From NCBI GenBank assembly GCA_025966295.1, contig JAOPVD010000126.1, positions 1 to 24,173 on the forward strand: a stretch of 24,173 bases of DNA, written 5' to 3'. This document shows positions 21,950 to 24,173 of this stretch, piece after piece. The notes beneath the pieces were generated by a model. The model was given only the letters and a program-made list of their open reading frames with translations. It was not told the DNA's origin and made no database searches. The stretch comes from Frankiales bacterium (GTDB lineage: Bacteria; Actinomycetota; Actinomycetes; Mycobacteriales; SCTD01). The first letter of the stretch is position 1, and the number at the start of each line of letters is the position of its first letter. A program made the translations under genes and the position numbers.

Positions 21950-24173
21950 TCAGGCGCCCCCCTGGACGGGGTCGAGGTCGGACTCCGCCAGCTCGTCGTC
22001 GCCGCGGAAGCGGGCGAGCAGTGCGTGCCGCTGCGACCAGTCCCCCAACCGCCAGGCCAGCGCCCGCGCCTTGCCCTCCGGACCGACGACGTGGTCGACG
22101 TCGCCCCGGACCAGCCACGTCACCGGCACCACCTCGCCGCCGGCGGTCGCCGCCTCGAGCGCGGCGTGCTCCACGAACGCGCCCGGCGCCTCCAGCCAGG
22201 GCTGCGGCTCCCCGTGCAGCACCGGCACGTCCAGCAGCTCCGACGCCAGCGCCACGTCGAGGGTCTCGGCCAGCGCGCGGGCCTGCGCCAGCGGCACCGG
22301 CACCACGGCGTACGGCGCCACCAGCGGCAGCAGGTCCGGCCGGTCGACCACCACCGCGTCCTCGGCCGGCACCACGCCCAGCCCGCCATCCACGACGGCC
22401 CGGACCCGGTCGGGCAGCGGCACGTCCCGGCCGGCCAGGTGGGCGTGCAGGTGGCGGACCTGGTCCCGGTCGAGCACCCGGTCCTCGTCGGCCAGGCGGG
22501 CGAGCAGCAGCGCCGGAGCGGCGTCGGCCAGCCGCGCCGGCACGCCCAGCCGCTCCGCGAGCGGGTGCTCCGTGACGTCGAGCAGCCCGGCCAGTGCCGG
22601 GTCAGAGTCCTTGCGCCGCAGGGCATCCGGCCGCTGCCCGTGCAGCACCGGGTGGCGCCGGAGCCACCACAACGCATAGGGGGTGAGGACCGGTTCGAGC
22701 AGCTCGAGGGCGCGCGGCCAGGCCTCGGCGCGCACCAAATCCAGGTCGCGCACCACCAGCCCCGGCTCCTCGCCGGGGGCCAGCGACGCGAGCCAGCCGT
22801 CGAGCCCGTCCACGTCGTCGGCCTCCTCGACCGGCACGACCGCGAAGCTGCGGAGCACGCCGACGGCGGCCAGCACGTCGGGGTGCGCCACGTCCCGGGC
22901 CACCACGCCGAAGCCGGCCGCGAGGTCGACGACCTCCGCGAGCGGGCCGCCGGGAAGCAGCAGCTCGCCGGCCGGGCGGACGTCGCCGTCCTCGGTCGGC
23001 AGCGGCAGCGCCGCCAGCCACGGCAGCTCGCCGGCGTGCAGGTCGGCGGCGCCGACCAGGGCCAGCACCGCGGCGGTGACGTCGGTGTCGTCGTCCCACA
23101 CCTCGCCGACCGACTCGACGGCGGAGCGCACCCGCGGGTCCTCGAGCAGGGCCCGCGGCTCGGCGTGCTGGGCTCCGAGCCGCAGCAGCAGGTCGTGCGC
23201 GGCCGCCGGCTCGACGACCCGGAACCCCAGCGGGGACAGGTCGACGGCCGCGTCCGCGAGCAGCAGCCCCCGCGGTGACGGGGCCAGGCCGCCGCCCACC
23301 ACCGGCACCGGCAGCGCACCGAGCTGGTCGACGTCCGGTGGCAGCGCGGCGTACAGCCGCCCCCACCAGGCCGGCGGCCGGTCCACGCCGGCCAGCAGCT
23401 CGGTCAGCTCGGCCAACGACACCCGGCGTACCCCGAGGGCCCGCAGGGCGGCCGACCAGCGCGAGGCCGACCACGGGTGCGGCAGCAGGCCGGGCAGCAG
23501 GTCCGCCAGCAGCGCGACCAGCTCGGGGGTGGCGCCCTCCAGCACGGTGTCGCCCGGCACCACCTGGGAGCCGCGGAACGCCTGCAGGACAGCCGATCCG
23601 AGGGCGGCGTCGACCTCACCGGCGGCCAGTGGGCCGGGCACGAGGAGCAGCCGGGCCGGGTCGTCGGCGAGCGACCCGAGCAGGTCCGGCAGCAGCCCGG
23701 CGGCGTGCCCGAGGACGGCGTCGGAGAGCGGTCCGGCCTGCACCCGGCGCCGGTCCGGCCCGAGCGGCAGCGACGCCGCGAGCACGAGCGGCAGCGAGAG
23801 CGGGTCGTCGGTCGGGGTCGGCGCCCGCAGCACCGGCGGGACGCCGGCCGGCAGCGGGACGGGCAGACCGGCGGCCGAGACCGGAAGCGCCCAGGTCGCG
23901 GTCCAGCGGCTCTGGGACCGCTCCTCGACGGGCCGGTCGGCCAGCAGCGCCGGGTCGAGGTCGCCCTCCCCGTGCACCACCCGCCAGCGGGTCCCCTCCA
24001 CGACCAGGTCGGCCCCGTCCGGCGTCGCCGTCAGGACCCGGTCGCCGACGGTCAGCGTCCTCAGCCCGGGCAGGACGAGCAGCAGGGTGGGGTCGACGGC
24101 CGCGAGCATCGCCAGCACCGCGTCCTTGGCCGACGGCCGGACGGTGACCCGCACCTCGGTGCTGATCCCGGCG
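21950..24173 (-). CDS. C-terminal part of a large sacsin/Hsp90-like protein (5' end beyond window)
   Basis: 740 residues are visible and the frame is open to the right edge; an internal GTG at 24154 is not a credible start because the coding continues upstream. The sequence is Leu-, Ala- and Pro-rich with many short aliphatic helices, no membrane segment and no catalytic motif in the part seen. The opening block (STEVRVTVRPSAKDAVLAML, then LLLVLPGLRTLTVG) and the overall style match the region that follows the N-terminal GHKL ATPase domain in actinobacterial proteins annotated as sacsin N-terminal ATPase-like or Hsp90-like, about 1,000 residues long. A chaperone-like role is suggested only by that resemblance. 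The diagnostic ATPase domain lies outside the window, so this is a tentative call. Confidence 0.58.
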   Translation of the reverse strand, partial: AGISTEVRVTVRPSAKDAVLAMLAAVDPTLLLVLPGLRTLTVGDRVLTATPDGADLVVEGTRWRVVHGEGDLDPALLADRPVEERSQSRWTATWALPVSAAGLPVPLPAGVPPVLRAPTPTDDPLSLPLVLAASLPLGPDRRRVQAGPLSDAVLGHAAGLLPDLLGSLADDPARLLLVPGPLAAGEVDAALGSAVLQAFRGSQVVPGDTVLEGATPELVALLADLLPGLLPHPWSASRWSAALRALGVRRVSLAELTELLAGVDRPPAWWGRLYAALPPDVDQLGALPVPVVGGGLAPSPRGLLLADAAVDLSPLGFRVVEPAAAHDLLLRLGAQHAEPRALLEDPRVRSAVESVGEVWDDDTDVTAAVLALVGAADLHAGELPWLAALPLPTEDGDVRPAGELLLPGGPLAEVVDLAAGFGVVARDVAHPDVLAAVGVLRSFAVVPVEEADDVDGLDGWLASLAPGEEPGLVVRDLDLVRAEAWPRALELLEPVLTPYALWWLRRHPVLHGQRPDALRRKDSDPALAGLLDVTEHPLAERLGVPARLADAAPALLLARLADEDRVLDRDQVRHLHAHLAGRDVPLPDRVRAVVDGGLGVVPAEDAVVVDRPDLLPLVAPYAVVPVPLAQARALAETLDVALASELLDVPVLHGEPQPWLEAPGAFVEHAALEAATAGGEVVPVTWLVRGDVDHVVGPEGKARALAWRLGDWSQRHALLARFRGDDELAESDLDPVQGGA

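Overview
The window is a stretch of chromosome from a high-GC actinomycete. The evidence is very GC-rich coding DNA, many GTG starts, 4-8 bp gene overlaps, several apparently leaderless promoters, and actinobacterial families (UdgX, DUF2530, DUF6328, citrate synthase 2, the serC/pdxH neighbourhood). The CPD photolyase, PrxQ and UdgX genes would suit a soil or rock-surface lineage (Frankiales or Geodermatophilales type), but that placement is inference. Coding density is very high, no gap exceeds 190 bp, and I see no tRNA, rRNA, IS, prophage or CRISPR.

Region 1 (1-6465, minus strand) is one exopolysaccharide or cell-surface glycan operon. In transcription order it encodes a Gfo/Idh/MocA sugar dehydrogenase, a DegT aminotransferase, a left-handed beta-helix acetyltransferase, a small phosphoglycosyl transferase, a MurJ-fold flippase and an O-antigen-ligase/Wzy-type polymerase cut by the left edge. 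The first three match the WlbA/WlbC/WlbB (WbpB/E/D) route to a 2,3-diacetamido uronic acid. The last three would load the lipid carrier, flip it and polymerise. A GH5-family lipoprotein (6642-7775) lies directly upstream on the same strand.

Region 2 (7782-11120, plus strand) is a genome-protection block: CPD photolyase, PrxQ/BCP peroxiredoxin, and UdgX (with the KRRIH uracil-crosslinking motif) overlapping a double-hotdog protein of unknown role.

Region 3 (11133-16120) is central metabolism and membrane proteins. pdxH and an MFS exporter run on the minus strand. Divergent from them are citrate synthase 2 and serC, then a small two-helix protein and a DUF6328 protein.

Region 4 (16062-20606) holds a MarR - MFS - beta-propeller operon with a clear dyad operator over the marR promoter, a 30-bp hairpin, an NCS2 purine permease and divergent DUF2530.

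Region 5 (20610-24173) holds a LivF-like ATPase that has lost its Walker A lysine and its signature domain, a divergent TetR regulator, and the C-terminal part of a large protein resembling actinobacterial sacsin/Hsp90-type proteins, cut by the right edge.

The observations most worth follow-up are the catalytically gutted LivF-like gene with its TetR partner, the UdgX-hotdog pair, the MarR dyad next to the long RNA hairpin, and the MurJ-like flippase lacking the lipid II cavity charges.
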